From Mesorhizobium sp. (GTDB lineage: Bacteria; Pseudomonadota; Alphaproteobacteria; Rhizobiales; Rhizobiaceae), in the NCBI RefSeq assembly GCF_017306545.1, contig NZ_JAFKID010000005.1:38220-102219 (forward strand): a stretch of DNA of 64,000 bases, read 5' to 3'. Numbering within the stretch: the stretch's first letter is position 1; the number at the start of each line of letters is the position of its first letter. Both the position numbers and the translations under genes were made by a program. The notes beneath the pieces were generated by a model, which searched no databases, was not told the DNA's origin, and saw only the letters and a list, made by a program, of their open reading frames with translations. Positions 27,935 to 36,895 of this stretch are shown here, one piece after another.

Positions 27935-28795
27935 CTACTTCAGGCGCGGCATGGTCGCCACCGGACGGTAGCCGTGTCTTTCAAGAAAGGCGGCAAGCAA
28001 CGCACCGTCCGGCTGCAAGGGATCGCCGTAGTCCCGCGCATGGATGCCGCCGGATACGTAAAGCACGTCGAAGCCGTTGTCGGCGCCGCCCTTGACGTCG
28101 GTCATCATGCCGTCGCCGATGGCAAGAACCTCGGAACGGGCAAGCGCGCGGCCGGCTACCTCGTCCGCGACCTTCAGCGCGACGTTATAGATCGGCGGGT
28201 GGGGTTTGCCGGCAATCAGCGTGCGGCCGCCGAGCTGGGCGTAATCGCGGGCGATCGCCCCCGCGCACCAGATCAGCCGCTCGCCGCGCTCCACCACGAT
28301 ATCGGGATTGGCGCAGATGAACGGCAGGTTGCGGGCCCTGAGCCGCGCCAGGAGATCGCGGTAGTCGTCCGGCGTTTCAACCTCGTCGTCATAGGGACCG
28401 GTGCAGACAGCGACGTCGGCCTCGAACTCCTCGGCCAGCTCGACATCCAGCCCGTCATAGAGGTTGAGGTCTCGATCCGGGCCGATATGCAGCACCCTGC
28501 GCGGCCCTTCGGCGATCAGGTCGCGGGTGACGTCGCCGGAACTGACGACGCGGTCGAACGTCCCGTCCGGCACGCCGATGGCGCGCATCTGCGCGATCAC
28601 GTCGGCGCTGCGCCGCGGCGAATTGGTGATGAGAATGACGGCGAGCCCTGCCGCCCGCGCCCGTTGCAGAGCGGCCGCAGCAGCCGGAAAATGCGTCTCG
28701 CCGTTGTGGACCACGCCCCATACGTCGCACAGCAGCGCCTTGTAGCGCGGCGTCACGGCATCGAGCGAACCGATCGTTTCAGGCAAATCAGCCAT
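27935..28795 (-). CDS. HAD superfamily phosphatase (TIGR01459-type, NagD-like)
   Basis: 286 residues from the ATG at 28795 (start uncertain: an ATG at 28807 and a GTG at 28813 are also in frame). The nucleophile motif LLCDVWGVVHNGETHFP sits near residue 24, motif II is in VILITNSPRRSADV, and GKPHPPIYNVAL followed by IGDGMMTDVKGG forms motifs III and IV. The CAP insertion between them is the C2/NagD type. Members dephosphorylate nucleotides or sugar phosphates; substrate unknown. It is co-directional with ribF, so a role around FMN/FAD turnover is possible (inference). Confidence 0.88.
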   Translation of the reverse strand: MADLPETIGSLDAVTPRYKALLCDVWGVVHNGETHFPAAAAALQRARAAGLAVILITNSPRRSADVIAQMRAIGVPDGTFDRVVSSGDVTRDLIAEGPRRVLHIGPDRDLNLYDGLDVELAEEFEADVAVCTGPYDDEVETPDDYRDLLARLRARNLPFICANPDIVVERGERLIWCAGAIARDYAQLGGRTLIAGKPHPPIYNVALKVADEVAGRALARSEVLAIGDGMMTDVKGGADNGFDVLYVSGGIHARDYGDPLQPDGALLAAFLERHGYRPVATMPRLK

Positions 28796-28960
28796 GCGGT
28801 GTTCCATATCCACGTTCTCGGGCAGCGCCGGTACGAGCCGGCCGCCCGGATTAACCGAACCTCTTCACCCTGTCACCAGCTTTCGCTTAACAGCATCCGG
28901 CCCGCATGCGAAGTTCGCCGCCGTGGGAAAGGCGCCGGGACCGCCTTTCGGGGACCTGTA

Positions 28961-30139
28961 ATGACGCGCTTTTTCAACTTCGCGGCGGCCGCGCTGGTGT
29001 GCGGCTTCGTCTACCTGCTCGCGGCCGGCATCGCGGTGCCCGAAGCGGCGACGGACCGAACCATGTTTGTCGTCTCGGCGGTCGCGTTGCTGGGTTCGAT
29101 CCTCGCCATTGCCTTTGCCGTGACGGCGGGCCTGCGGATGCGTTCGCTGCGCACCGACCTCAACCGCCTCGCCCGTTCGGTGGACGCGGCGCTCAGCACG
29201 ATCGCGAGCGAGCGCGACACAGCGCCACGCCCCGACACGGCCACGCCCACCCTTCCGGAACCGGCGGTTCCCGCCATGCCCGGAACCGGCCATGAACAGA
29301 CAGGAAACGTGGTGCCGCATCCGGCGACGATGCGCAACCGGATAGGAATCCCCGCTCCGGAGGTGCCTGTCCCTTTGCCCTCGCCCGTAATCGCCACCGC
29401 ACTGCGGCGCGCCATCGCTTCGGGAGCGATGAAAATCGTCCTGAATCCGATCGTCCCAACCGCCAGGGACGGCGAACAGGGTTTCGACGTTCTGGTGCGC
29501 CTGCACGGCGAAGCCGGAGCAGCGACGGATCTGTGGCGGATCGATCAGGCGGTGGCCGGGCAGACGTCGGCAGCGGCCGAAAGACTGGTTGTCGCGGCGG
29601 CTGTCGACGTGGCGCTGCGCCCCGACCGGGAACCCCCGCCGCTTCACATCGGCATTTCCGGCAGCCTTCTCGGCGACCGCGATGAAATCGCCGCGCTCGT
29701 CGATCTCCTGAAATGCAACGCCGGCGCGGCCCGTTGCATCGTGCTTTGCCTACCCGTCTCCGTCATGCGCGATCCGGGCGGCCGCTCCGCCGCGCTGGCG
29801 CGCCTGGCCGCGGCCGGCGTACGCTTTGCCGCCGAAGGCTGGCCCCGTTCCCTCTCCGATCTCGACGGCCTGTGGCAAGCGGGCGTTTCCTTCGTGCGGC
29901 TGCCCGCCGAAAGGCTGCTCGCCGGCACCGGCAGGACGGCGAACGAACCGGATGCGCGCACCGTGCTGCGGGCGCTTTCCGGCAGCCCCATGGCGGTCGT
30001 CGCCACCGCTGTCGGCGGTGCGCAGGATGCGGCGGCGCTGGCTTCCCTCGGCGTGGCGATGATGGTCATGTCCCCGGCGATTGACACGATCGCGAGCGAC
30101 GCGGCGCAACAGCGCCAGTCCGCGCCCCTGGATGGTTAA
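28961..30139 (+). CDS. Membrane-anchored degenerate EAL-domain protein
   Basis: 392 residues. Two N-terminal membrane segments (about 4-24 and 30-52) are followed by a short coiled segment, a Pro-rich linker and a C-terminal domain with EAL-like layout. All key motifs are altered: EALxR reads DVLVR, the DDFGTG loop reads AEGWPRS, and the catalytic Lys-Asp region reads FVRLPAE. It should therefore bind ligand or protein rather than hydrolyse cyclic-di-GMP (inference). The neighbouring tadG-like gene lies 101 bp downstream on the same strand. Longer in-frame extensions upstream run through non-coding sequence and the HAD gene, so the ATG at 28961 is taken. Confidence 0.7.
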   Translation: MTRFFNFAAAALVCGFVYLLAAGIAVPEAATDRTMFVVSAVALLGSILAIAFAVTAGLRMRSLRTDLNRLARSVDAALSTIASERDTAPRPDTATPTLPEPAVPAMPGTGHEQTGNVVPHPATMRNRIGIPAPEVPVPLPSPVIATALRRAIASGAMKIVLNPIVPTARDGEQGFDVLVRLHGEAGAATDLWRIDQAVAGQTSAAAERLVVAAAVDVALRPDREPPPLHIGISGSLLGDRDEIAALVDLLKCNAGAARCIVLCLPVSVMRDPGGRSAALARLAAAGVRFAAEGWPRSLSDLDGLWQAGVSFVRLPAERLLAGTGRTANEPDARTVLRALSGSPMAVVATAVGGAQDAAALASLGVAMMVMSPAIDTIASDAAQQRQSAPLDG

Positions 30140-30179
30140 CGCTCAGGCAAGGCGCAATTGCGTTTTGCCAGCATTCTGG

Positions 30180-30199
30180 AAACGTCAAATTTAACGTTT
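30180..30199. promoter_or_regulatory. Palindrome AAACGT-N8-ACGTTT upstream of the TadG-like gene
   Basis: Perfect 6-bp arms with an A/T-rich spacer, 41 bp before the ATG at 30241 and within the 101-bp gap after the degenerate EAL gene. It could be a regulator site. No terminator T-run follows, so a terminator is unlikely. Confidence 0.3.
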
Positions 30200-30240
30200 T
30201 CTGCGATCTTGCCGCCATCGTGGGTGGCAGGGTCGAGACA

Positions 30241-32115
30241 ATGGTCCGGAATTTCTGGAAGGACAGGCGTGGCAACTATGCGCTGCTGACGGCAATCGTC
30301 ATGGTGCCGCTGATGGGTGCCGTGGCGCTTGCGGTCGACTATACCGAGCTGGTGCGCGAGAAGCAGGACACGCTGAACGCGCTCGACGCGGCCGGCGTCG
30401 CCACCGGGCGCTACATCTCGGGAGGCGCGACCAACGCGCAGGCGATCGCCTACGCCAATAATTTCTTCAACGCCAACCTGAGCTCGGTCGATCCGGCCAA
30501 CGCCACGCTGACGGTCGACCTGCCCAGCAGCTTGACCGGCGGCGGCACCCTGACGCTCAGGGCCGACCTGACCTACCACCCCTATTTCCTGCCGGTTGCC
30601 GCCTACCTTCTCGGCAAGGAGTCCTCCGACATCAAGTACAGCGCCACGTCCCAGGTACGGCTCAAGAATACCCTGGAGGTCGCCCTGGTTCTCGACAATT
30701 CCGGTTCGATGAACGAGAACGGCTACGGAACCAGCATAAAACGCCTCGACGTCCTGAAGAACTTCGGCAAGGGGCTGATCGATCTCGTCTCCGCCCAGGC
30801 CGCCCTGATTTCCCAGGTCAACAAGCCGGTCCAGTTCGGGCTCGTTCCATTTGCCGCGTCGGTCAACGTCGGACCCGACTACTACTACAAGACCCGGGCG
30901 ACATGGCTCGACCTGAACGGTACGTCGCCGATCCATCACGAGAACTTCAACTGGAACTCTTTTCCGCAAACGACCACCAACACCTGCTCCGACCCTTCGG
31001 GCAAATGCATCCAGAAGACCGGCGGGATGGTCATGGCACGTGGCAGCGGGTGGGGTGCGCTACAGGACAAGCCCCTCACCCGCTTCACGCTGTTCGACGA
31101 AACCAAGTATATGACGAGTTCAGGCGCCGTCCCTGCGGCCAAATGGGGCGGCTGCGTGGAGTCTCGGCCCTATCCCCTCAACGTCAACGACACGCCGCCT
31201 GACCAGAACAATCCCGCGACACTGTTCGTGCCCATGTTCGCGCCGGACGAAGCCGGAGAGGCCTGGACGACCAGCTCGATCGATTATTGGTCGCTCAATG
31301 CATACTCCGCACCCAACAGCTGGTGGAACGACGACACCGCCTCGAGCGCCGGCGCGGTTTCTCGTCAAAGCAACATGACCAAGTATTTCAAGGTACGGCC
31401 GGCCGGCAACAGCCTGCCGAGCGGCAAAGGCCCGAACTACAGCTGCACCACGACGCCGATCACGCCGCTGACCGACGTGACGGATGCGACGCAACGGACC
31501 GCCATGAAAAACGCCATCGACGGCATGGTCGCCAACGGCGCCACGAACGTGCCGGAGGCCATGGCATGGGGCTGGAGAGTGCTGTCCAGCGGCCCTCCCT
31601 TCACCGGAGGCCGCCTCGAAAGCGAGCGCGGCAACGACAAGGTGCTCATCGTGCTGACCGACGGCGCCAACACCTACTATACGCCAAGTTCCCTCGGCTT
31701 CAGCGATTCGGCCGGCAACAAATCCACCTATTCCGCCTATGGCTACGCCGCGACGAACTACGACGGCCAGTCCGGCGTGAAGCGGATATTCAAGGGCACC
31801 ACGCTCAGCGTCTCCTACGACAACGACACCTATACCAAGGCGATGAGCCAGCATTTAGTCCGCGGCGCCACGGACCCGGCGGCGACCGTCTGCAAGAACG
31901 CCAAGGACGCCGGCATCATCGTCATGACCATCGCGCTCGACCTGAACCAGAGCGACCCGGCCGAAGTATCGCAGATCCAGTCGCTCCAGGACTGCTCCTC
32001 CTTCTCGCGTCGGACGGCGGGAAAGAAGCTCTTCTGGAACACCCGCAGCAACGACATGGACCAAGTCACGCACGAAATCGCCGACGAACTCTCCAACCTG
32101 CGCATCGTCGGCTGA
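30241..32115 (+). CDS. TadG-like pilus-assembly protein with von Willebrand factor A domain
   Basis: 624 residues. The N-terminal RRGNYALLTAIVMVPLMGAVALAVDYTE segment is the Tad/TadE-like signal-anchor with a conserved Glu five to six positions after the membrane helix. Residues from about 148 form a von Willebrand A domain with the metal site DNSGSMN (Asp152, Ser154, Ser156), further MIDAS elements TNVPEAMAWGW and LTDGANTYY, and a long Trp/Pro-rich insertion. TadG is a minor component of Flp pilus secretion; the rest of the tad locus is not in this window, so this is an orphan. A strong bidirectional hairpin follows it. Confidence 0.85.
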   Translation: MVRNFWKDRRGNYALLTAIVMVPLMGAVALAVDYTELVREKQDTLNALDAAGVATGRYISGGATNAQAIAYANNFFNANLSSVDPANATLTVDLPSSLTGGGTLTLRADLTYHPYFLPVAAYLLGKESSDIKYSATSQVRLKNTLEVALVLDNSGSMNENGYGTSIKRLDVLKNFGKGLIDLVSAQAALISQVNKPVQFGLVPFAASVNVGPDYYYKTRATWLDLNGTSPIHHENFNWNSFPQTTTNTCSDPSGKCIQKTGGMVMARGSGWGALQDKPLTRFTLFDETKYMTSSGAVPAAKWGGCVESRPYPLNVNDTPPDQNNPATLFVPMFAPDEAGEAWTTSSIDYWSLNAYSAPNSWWNDDTASSAGAVSRQSNMTKYFKVRPAGNSLPSGKGPNYSCTTTPITPLTDVTDATQRTAMKNAIDGMVANGATNVPEAMAWGWRVLSSGPPFTGGRLESERGNDKVLIVLTDGANTYYTPSSLGFSDSAGNKSTYSAYGYAATNYDGQSGVKRIFKGTTLSVSYDNDTYTKAMSQHLVRGATDPAATVCKNAKDAGIIVMTIALDLNQSDPAEVSQIQSLQDCSSFSRRTAGKKLFWNTRSNDMDQVTHEIADELSNLRIVG

Positions 32116-32138
32116 AATCGGCGACCTGCACTTGCGCG

Positions 32139-32169
32139 AACGGCCGGCTCCAAAGGAGCCGGCCGTTTT
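32139..32169. terminator. Bidirectional rho-independent terminator
   Basis: A 13-bp stem (AACGGCCGGCTCC / GGAGCCGGCCGTT) with an AAA loop, followed by TTTT on the plus strand and preceded by A residues, lies between the convergent tadG-like and DUF2189 genes and can serve both. Confidence 0.85.
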
Positions 32170-32181
32170 GCCATTTGGGCG

Positions 32182-33006
32182 CTACATCGGCCGCCGGTCG
32201 GTGAGCCCGCCTTCCGGCACCACCACCTTGCGATAAAGATGCCACGTTGCATGGCCGAGGATCGGCACGACGATGGCCAGCCCGGCAAACAACGGGATCG
32301 AACCGATCACCAGCAGAACGGCCACCGTCAGCCCCCAGAGTGCCATCGGCCCTGGATTGGCCGTCACCGCCCGCACCGACGTCTCGATGGCCGCCACGGC
32401 GCCGACGTCGCGGTCGAGCAGCAGCGGAAAGGCCACCACCGTCGTCGCCAGGACGACGACGGCGAAGGCAAGGCCCGCCGCGTTGCCGAGCAGGATGAGA
32501 CGCCAGCCGCGCTCCGTCGTCAGCACGTCATGCAGGAATCCGGCCACCGAGGCGGGCGGACTGTCGCCGAACAGATCGGTGTAGATGGACTGGGCCGCGT
32601 AGAGCCACAACAGGAACAGCGCCACCAGCATGATGCCGATCACGGCGATGGACGGCAGAGCCGGCGAATGGCGCACGTCCAGCGCATGATGCCAGCTCGA
32701 ACTCATGCCGGCCTCGCGGCGGCGGCTGATTTCGTAGAGGCCGATCGCCGCGAACGGCCCGACCAGCGCAAAGCCGGACATCAGGGGGTAGACCAGATGG
32801 ATCGCGTTCGAGCCCGACGACCACCGTGTCAGGATCACGCCGACGATCGGATAAATCAGGCACAGGAACACATAATGCGAAGGCTTGGCCCAGAAATCCT
32901 GCGCGCCGAGCCTGAGCGCGTCCCACAGATCCGCTGTGGAAATGTGGCGCACGGCCGGCTGCATATGCAGGCCGCGCGCGTCCGCCATGACATGAAAGTT
33001 GGCCAT
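32182..33006 (-). CDS. DUF2189 family integral membrane protein
   Basis: 274 residues from the ATG at 33006, which has GGGAGGAC seven bases upstream. Six or seven membrane helices span about 50-270. The conserved features DALRLGAQDFWAKPSHYVFL, SGFALVGPFAAIGLYEISRRRE and the final GHATWHLYRKVV are characteristic of DUF2189 (YwaF-like) proteins of proteobacteria, often encoded near respiratory genes. Function unknown. A longer upstream start (33066) lacks a binding site and is not preferred. Confidence 0.85.
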   Translation of the reverse strand: MANFHVMADARGLHMQPAVRHISTADLWDALRLGAQDFWAKPSHYVFLCLIYPIVGVILTRWSSGSNAIHLVYPLMSGFALVGPFAAIGLYEISRRREAGMSSSWHHALDVRHSPALPSIAVIGIMLVALFLLWLYAAQSIYTDLFGDSPPASVAGFLHDVLTTERGWRLILLGNAAGLAFAVVVLATTVVAFPLLLDRDVGAVAAIETSVRAVTANPGPMALWGLTVAVLLVIGSIPLFAGLAIVVPILGHATWHLYRKVVVPEGGLTDRRPM

Positions 33007-33158
33007 AACCGTCCTCCCGTTGCTGCGGGGGCAGTCACCGCCACGGTGGCCGCCCGAGGCTGCCACTTGCTGAACAGGACGGCATCATAGCCGATGACGC
33101 GCAGTTTGTCGCGGATCGCCTGCGTCAACGCGGTAAAAGGAACGCGAGGATAGAAAAA

Positions 33159-33233
33159 TGGTGGGCGATGTAGGGATTGAACCTACGACCCCACCCGTGT
33201 GAAGGGTGTGCTCTCCCGCTGAGCTAATCGCCC
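33159..33233 (-). tRNA. tRNA-Val (anticodon CAC)
   Basis: The reverse strand gives GGGCGAT (acceptor 5'), TAGCTC-x-GAGC D arm, anticodon stem CACCC with loop TTCACAC (anticodon CAC), T arm GGTTCAATCC, the 3' acceptor ATCGCCC, discriminator A and an encoded CCA at 33161-33159. Short U-rich sequence follows. All arms close. Confidence 0.97.
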
Positions 33234-33358
33234 GCCCGCGGCCCGAAGGCCGAAGCGCGCCGCGATATAAGGGAGGGCCGCCATCGAAGTCAACCGGCTT
33301 GTCGGTCCATAGGCGAACGCCGCCGAAAACCGTGGCGTTCGGCAGCCGCGCCCTGCCC

Positions 33359-35236
33359 TCAGGTCGATGGCGCGCGCACCGCTTCCGTCGCCTCGATCGC
33401 CTGCCGGACCCGGTCGTCGCGGCCGTAGATGTCGCGGAAATACTCGACCTTGCCCGCCATATCCGGCCATGCGGTGAAATAGGCGACGTAGACCGGCACG
33501 GTGCGCGTCACCTTCTCCTCTGAATGCCCGCCCTTGAGCTTGTCGGCGACGTAATCGACGCTCTTGCCGAGCACTGCGGCGGCCATGCCGCGCGGATTTT
33601 CCAGCCGCACGCAGCCGTGGCTGAACGCGCGCACATCCTGCTTGAAGAAGGATTTCTGCGGCGTGTCGTGCATGTAGATGGCGAAGCGGTTGGGAAACAG
33701 AATCTTCAGTTCGCCCAGCGCATTGGCCTCGCTCGGCTGCTGGCGCACATTATAGGGAACCTTGGCGCCATATGCGCCCCAGTCGATGGATGAAGACGGA
33801 ATCCGCTTGCCGCGCGAGTCGGTCACTTCGTAGCCGGCGCGATCCAGATAGCCTGGATCGGAACGCAGCTTGGGCAGCATCTCATTGACGATGATGGATT
33901 GCGGCACGCCCCAGTAAGGGTGGTAGTCCACCGTCTTGACCGTATCGTAGAAAAAGGCCGTCTGGTTCGTCACCTTGCCAATGACGGCGCGCATCTTCAG
34001 CTTTTCCTCGCCGTCCTCGATGAAGGAAGCGGTGAAGGCAGGCTCGTTGATGAAGACGCGCGGACTGCCGAGGTCGGAGGGCAGCCAGCGCAGTTCCTCC
34101 ATCGCGACCTGCACCTTGGCCAGCCGGTCGGCCTTGGAGGTGCCGGCAAGGGCCGCCACCGTGCGCGGGCCGATGACGCCGTCGGCCTTCTGGCCGGCCT
34201 TCTTCTGCGCCGCCTCGATGACCGGTACCAGTTCGGCAACATACGTCTCGCTGCCGCCGAGGCGCGCCAGCGTCTCGCCATAGGCGCCGCCCATCTCGTC
34301 GTCCAGGTTGCGCGCGATCAGCGTCAGCAGCTTCGGCAGTTCCGGGCTCGACTGGCCCGGCTTCAAAAGCAGGTCCGGATCGACGACGATCTGGTTTTCC
34401 TCGCTCGCCCGTAGGGTTTCCAGTTCGGCGCGCAGCGCCTTGTATTCGGGATTTTGCGGATGGTGCGATTCGAGCGCGGCGCGCACATCCGTGGCATGCG
34501 CCAGCGCGCCAAGGACGGCCGGGCCGTCGACCGGCTTGGCGGGAAAATCGTAATAGCCGGTGGAGATGCGGTTGGGGTCGATGCGGCCGTCCTGCGCGTC
34601 GTGCACGTAGCGCAGCACGCGCGCCGACAGCGCCATTTCGAAGCGGATCAGCGCGGCCGCGCGGGTGGCGGCGTCGTCGCTCGCCAACACCGCCGGCGCG
34701 GCGACCGTATAGTCGTCCGGCGACAGCCCGTAGCTCGCCGCCTCCCCGAGCACCCGGATGGCCTCTTCGGCGCGGCTGTTGGGAGCCGAACCGTCCACCC
34801 AGATGAAGCCGGGATTGGCCGAATAGTAGGCAATCAGCGCCTTGGCGATGTCGCCTTCCGCGAACAGGTCGTAACCGTCCAGTCCAGCCAGCGCTTCGCG
34901 AAACGCCGGACCGCTCGCCGCCGGATCGAAAGCGGTCTTTTCGACGGTCGCCCCGGTCGTCTGCGGCACCGTCAGGGCGGCGAAGTCGACCCGCACCAGC
35001 CTGTCGGCCTTGTAGGTGTTGTACGAAGGCGCCGATATCCTGGCCGCCGGCGCGCGTGGCGCCCTCGCCTTCGGCGGCGGCGGAAACTCCCCCTCGACTT
35101 TGGGTTGGTGCCGGATCGGGCCGCCGAACAGCATGTCCAGGAAGGTCTGCGCACCGGCCTGCGAGGCGCCGAATGCGAGCATCGCCGTCAGCGCGCTTGC
35201 CGGCAGCACGACGCTTCTCTTCCAGAAAGTTCTCAT
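33359..35236 (-). CDS. L,D-transpeptidase (YcbB/LdtD-type)
   Basis: About 625 residues with an N-terminal signal sequence (hydrophobic 10-29, ending AGAQT). A YcbB N-terminal domain (about 100-260) and a peptidoglycan-binding-like helix bundle (GVIGPRTVAAL near 350) precede the YkuD catalytic domain, whose active site reads FSHGCVRLENPRGM with the catalytic Cys. It cross-links peptidoglycan (3-3) or attaches proteins, in the periplasm. Rhizobia rely heavily on such enzymes for polar growth and have several copies. The extra 3-residue start at 35239 does not change the call. Confidence 0.93.
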   Translation of the reverse strand: MRTFWKRSVVLPASALTAMLAFGASQAGAQTFLDMLFGGPIRHQPKVEGEFPPPPKARAPRAPAARISAPSYNTYKADRLVRVDFAALTVPQTTGATVEKTAFDPAASGPAFREALAGLDGYDLFAEGDIAKALIAYYSANPGFIWVDGSAPNSRAEEAIRVLGEAASYGLSPDDYTVAAPAVLASDDAATRAAALIRFEMALSARVLRYVHDAQDGRIDPNRISTGYYDFPAKPVDGPAVLGALAHATDVRAALESHHPQNPEYKALRAELETLRASEENQIVVDPDLLLKPGQSSPELPKLLTLIARNLDDEMGGAYGETLARLGGSETYVAELVPVIEAAQKKAGQKADGVIGPRTVAALAGTSKADRLAKVQVAMEELRWLPSDLGSPRVFINEPAFTASFIEDGEEKLKMRAVIGKVTNQTAFFYDTVKTVDYHPYWGVPQSIIVNEMLPKLRSDPGYLDRAGYEVTDSRGKRIPSSSIDWGAYGAKVPYNVRQQPSEANALGELKILFPNRFAIYMHDTPQKSFFKQDVRAFSHGCVRLENPRGMAAAVLGKSVDYVADKLKGGHSEEKVTRTVPVYVAYFTAWPDMAGKVEYFRDIYGRDDRVRQAIEATEAVRAPST

Positions 35237-35497
35237 CAATCACCCATTCCGGCAATCATGCCGAATCCCGTTCCGCCGGCTCTACGATCCTGCCAAGGGA
35301 ATGGCGGATGTATGACGCGACTATATCGATTCATCGTGATTTGGTTAAGCTTCGATGAATTCCACTCCCATAGACCCCATCGGCCTCACGGTATCGTGAT
35401 GCCGCGCCGTGGCCGGCATTCGTCACGACGCAATTGCGATGGCGGCTGTCCGGGCTTTGTGGCATCAATCCGGCTCGCCGGACCGATGGAGGGTTGC

Positions 35498-35893
35498 GTG
35501 AAGAAGGGCTATCGCGAACTGCTGGACGAGGCCAACGCCGAGATCGAGGCGATATCGCCGGACGAGGCGGCCGCGCTGCTGGAGGATGAAGGTACGGTGT
35601 TCGTGGACCTGCGCGACCCGCGCGAGGTGGAGCGCGAAGGCCGCATGCCGGGCGCCGAGCACTGTCCGCGCGGCATGCTGGAATTCTGGATCGATCCGGA
35701 AAGCCCATACCACAAGGCGGTCTTCTCTTCGGGCAAGAGCTTCGTCTTCTTCTGTGCCGGCGGCTGGCGCTCGGCGCTCGCCACCAAGACGGCGCAGGAC
35801 ATGGGCCTGGAGCCCGTCAGGCATATCCTCGGCGGCTTCACCGCCTGGAAAGCGGCGGGCCTGCCCGTCGAGCCGGGCGCCAGGAAAAAGTAG
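35498..35893 (+). CDS. Rhodanese-like domain protein
   Basis: 131 residues from a GTG at 35498, which has TGGAGGG about five bases upstream; an in-frame ATG at 35486 overlaps that site. The fold is a single rhodanese domain: TVFVDLRDPREVEREGRMPG at the start and the active loop FFCAGGWRSALA with the persulfide-forming Cys86. The loop is six residues, as in sulfurtransferases. The domain would move sulfur or act as a sensor in the cytosol. No sulfur gene is adjacent. Confidence 0.88.
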   Translation: MKKGYRELLDEANAEIEAISPDEAAALLEDEGTVFVDLRDPREVEREGRMPGAEHCPRGMLEFWIDPESPYHKAVFSSGKSFVFFCAGGWRSALATKTAQDMGLEPVRHILGGFTAWKAAGLPVEPGARKK

Positions 35894-35915
35894 AAAACCA
35901 GAAAAATACTTGTTT

Positions 35916-36842
35916 TCAGTGTGTTGTCGGCAAAACCTCCGGTTCGGCAACGAACTCTACCACGCGCCGCACCACGCCGGCATCGGCGAGAATGCGCCGG
36001 TGGCCAAGACCGTCGGCCCAATGCAGCCGCACATGGGCCTCGGCGCTCGCATAATGCTCGGCCTGTGCTGCCGGCACCTCGCGATCGTCCCTTGCATGGA
36101 CGATCAGCGTCTGCAGATGCGCTTCGGCCAGTTGCCGCGCGCCGGTGTACTGGCTGAGCGGAAGCCCGGCGATCCGTTCGACGATCCGCGCCATCTTGTC
36201 CTGTGCGCGCGGCCCGACATTCAGCATCCGGCTGAAATCCGCAAACAGCGCAGGCATCGAGCTGGGCGCGGCGATCAGCACCAGCCGACCGGCCGCCAGC
36301 GGCGGCGCGCCTTTCACCGAGCCGGCCGCCGCGTTTGCGGCAATGGCGCCGCCGAAGGAATGGCCGACGACCGCAGCGAACGGCCCGAACCAGTCGCCGG
36401 CGGTCCTGACCGCCTCGACCCCGACCGCAAGGTTCAGCCTGCGTCCGGACGACTGGCCGTGACCGGGCAAGTCGAGCGAAACGACCTTGTAGCCGGCATC
36501 GCGAAGACCGCTAACCAGCGCCCGCATGTATTCGGTGCGCGAGCGCCAGCCATGGATGACGAGCACTGTGCCAAGCGATTCCCGGTCCGGCAGGTCGCCC
36601 GGCTCCGGCCGGAATTCATGCACGGCGACGCAGCCGCCGCCTTTCGTCGTCAGACGGTGATGGCGGGCTTCAGCCATGAAATCCGCCGCCTGCGCGATGG
36701 CCCGCCGCTCGCCCGGCGTCGGTTTGTCGACATTCGGCGTGCGGCAGAACACCTCGAACGCGACCCGGCCGGCCAGGGACGGCGCGACACGCTCTGCCGC
36801 ACCGAAGACGGCGCGAGTGACCTTGAGAGCAAAGGATGCCAT
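35916..36842 (-). CDS. Alpha/beta hydrolase
   Basis: 308 residues from the ATG at 36842. The catalytic serine lies in VVGHSFGGAIAAN, the oxyanion region in VIHGWRSRTEY, the acid in HARDDREVP and the His near GLGHRRILADAG. A roughly 90-residue N-terminal extension precedes the core domain, without a signal peptide. It may be an esterase or lipase; substrate unknown. It is divergent from the MarR regulator at 36890 and its 5' region holds the same palindromic sites, so it is probably repressed by that regulator. Confidence 0.85.
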   Translation of the reverse strand: MASFALKVTRAVFGAAERVAPSLAGRVAFEVFCRTPNVDKPTPGERRAIAQAADFMAEARHHRLTTKGGGCVAVHEFRPEPGDLPDRESLGTVLVIHGWRSRTEYMRALVSGLRDAGYKVVSLDLPGHGQSSGRRLNLAVGVEAVRTAGDWFGPFAAVVGHSFGGAIAANAAAGSVKGAPPLAAGRLVLIAAPSSMPALFADFSRMLNVGPRAQDKMARIVERIAGLPLSQYTGARQLAEAHLQTLIVHARDDREVPAAQAEHYASAEAHVRLHWADGLGHRRILADAGVVRRVVEFVAEPEVLPTTH

Positions 36843-36861
36843 AGTGACGGCCAATCAAATG

Positions 36862-36895
36862 GTTCAATTGTGAACATAATAGTTCAAGGATGAAC
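36862..36895. promoter_or_regulatory. Two tandem MarR operator-like palindromes, 20 bp apart
   Basis: GTTCAATTGTGAAC (36862-36875) and GTTCAAGGATGAAC (36882-36895) each have perfect 5-bp arms GTTCA/TGAAC around four bases. Their starts are 20 bp apart, about two DNA turns. The second spans the ATG of the MarR gene (36890-36892), and the first lies 20 bp before the hydrolase start. This layout suits cooperative repression of both divergent genes by the MarR protein (inference). Confidence 0.7.
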
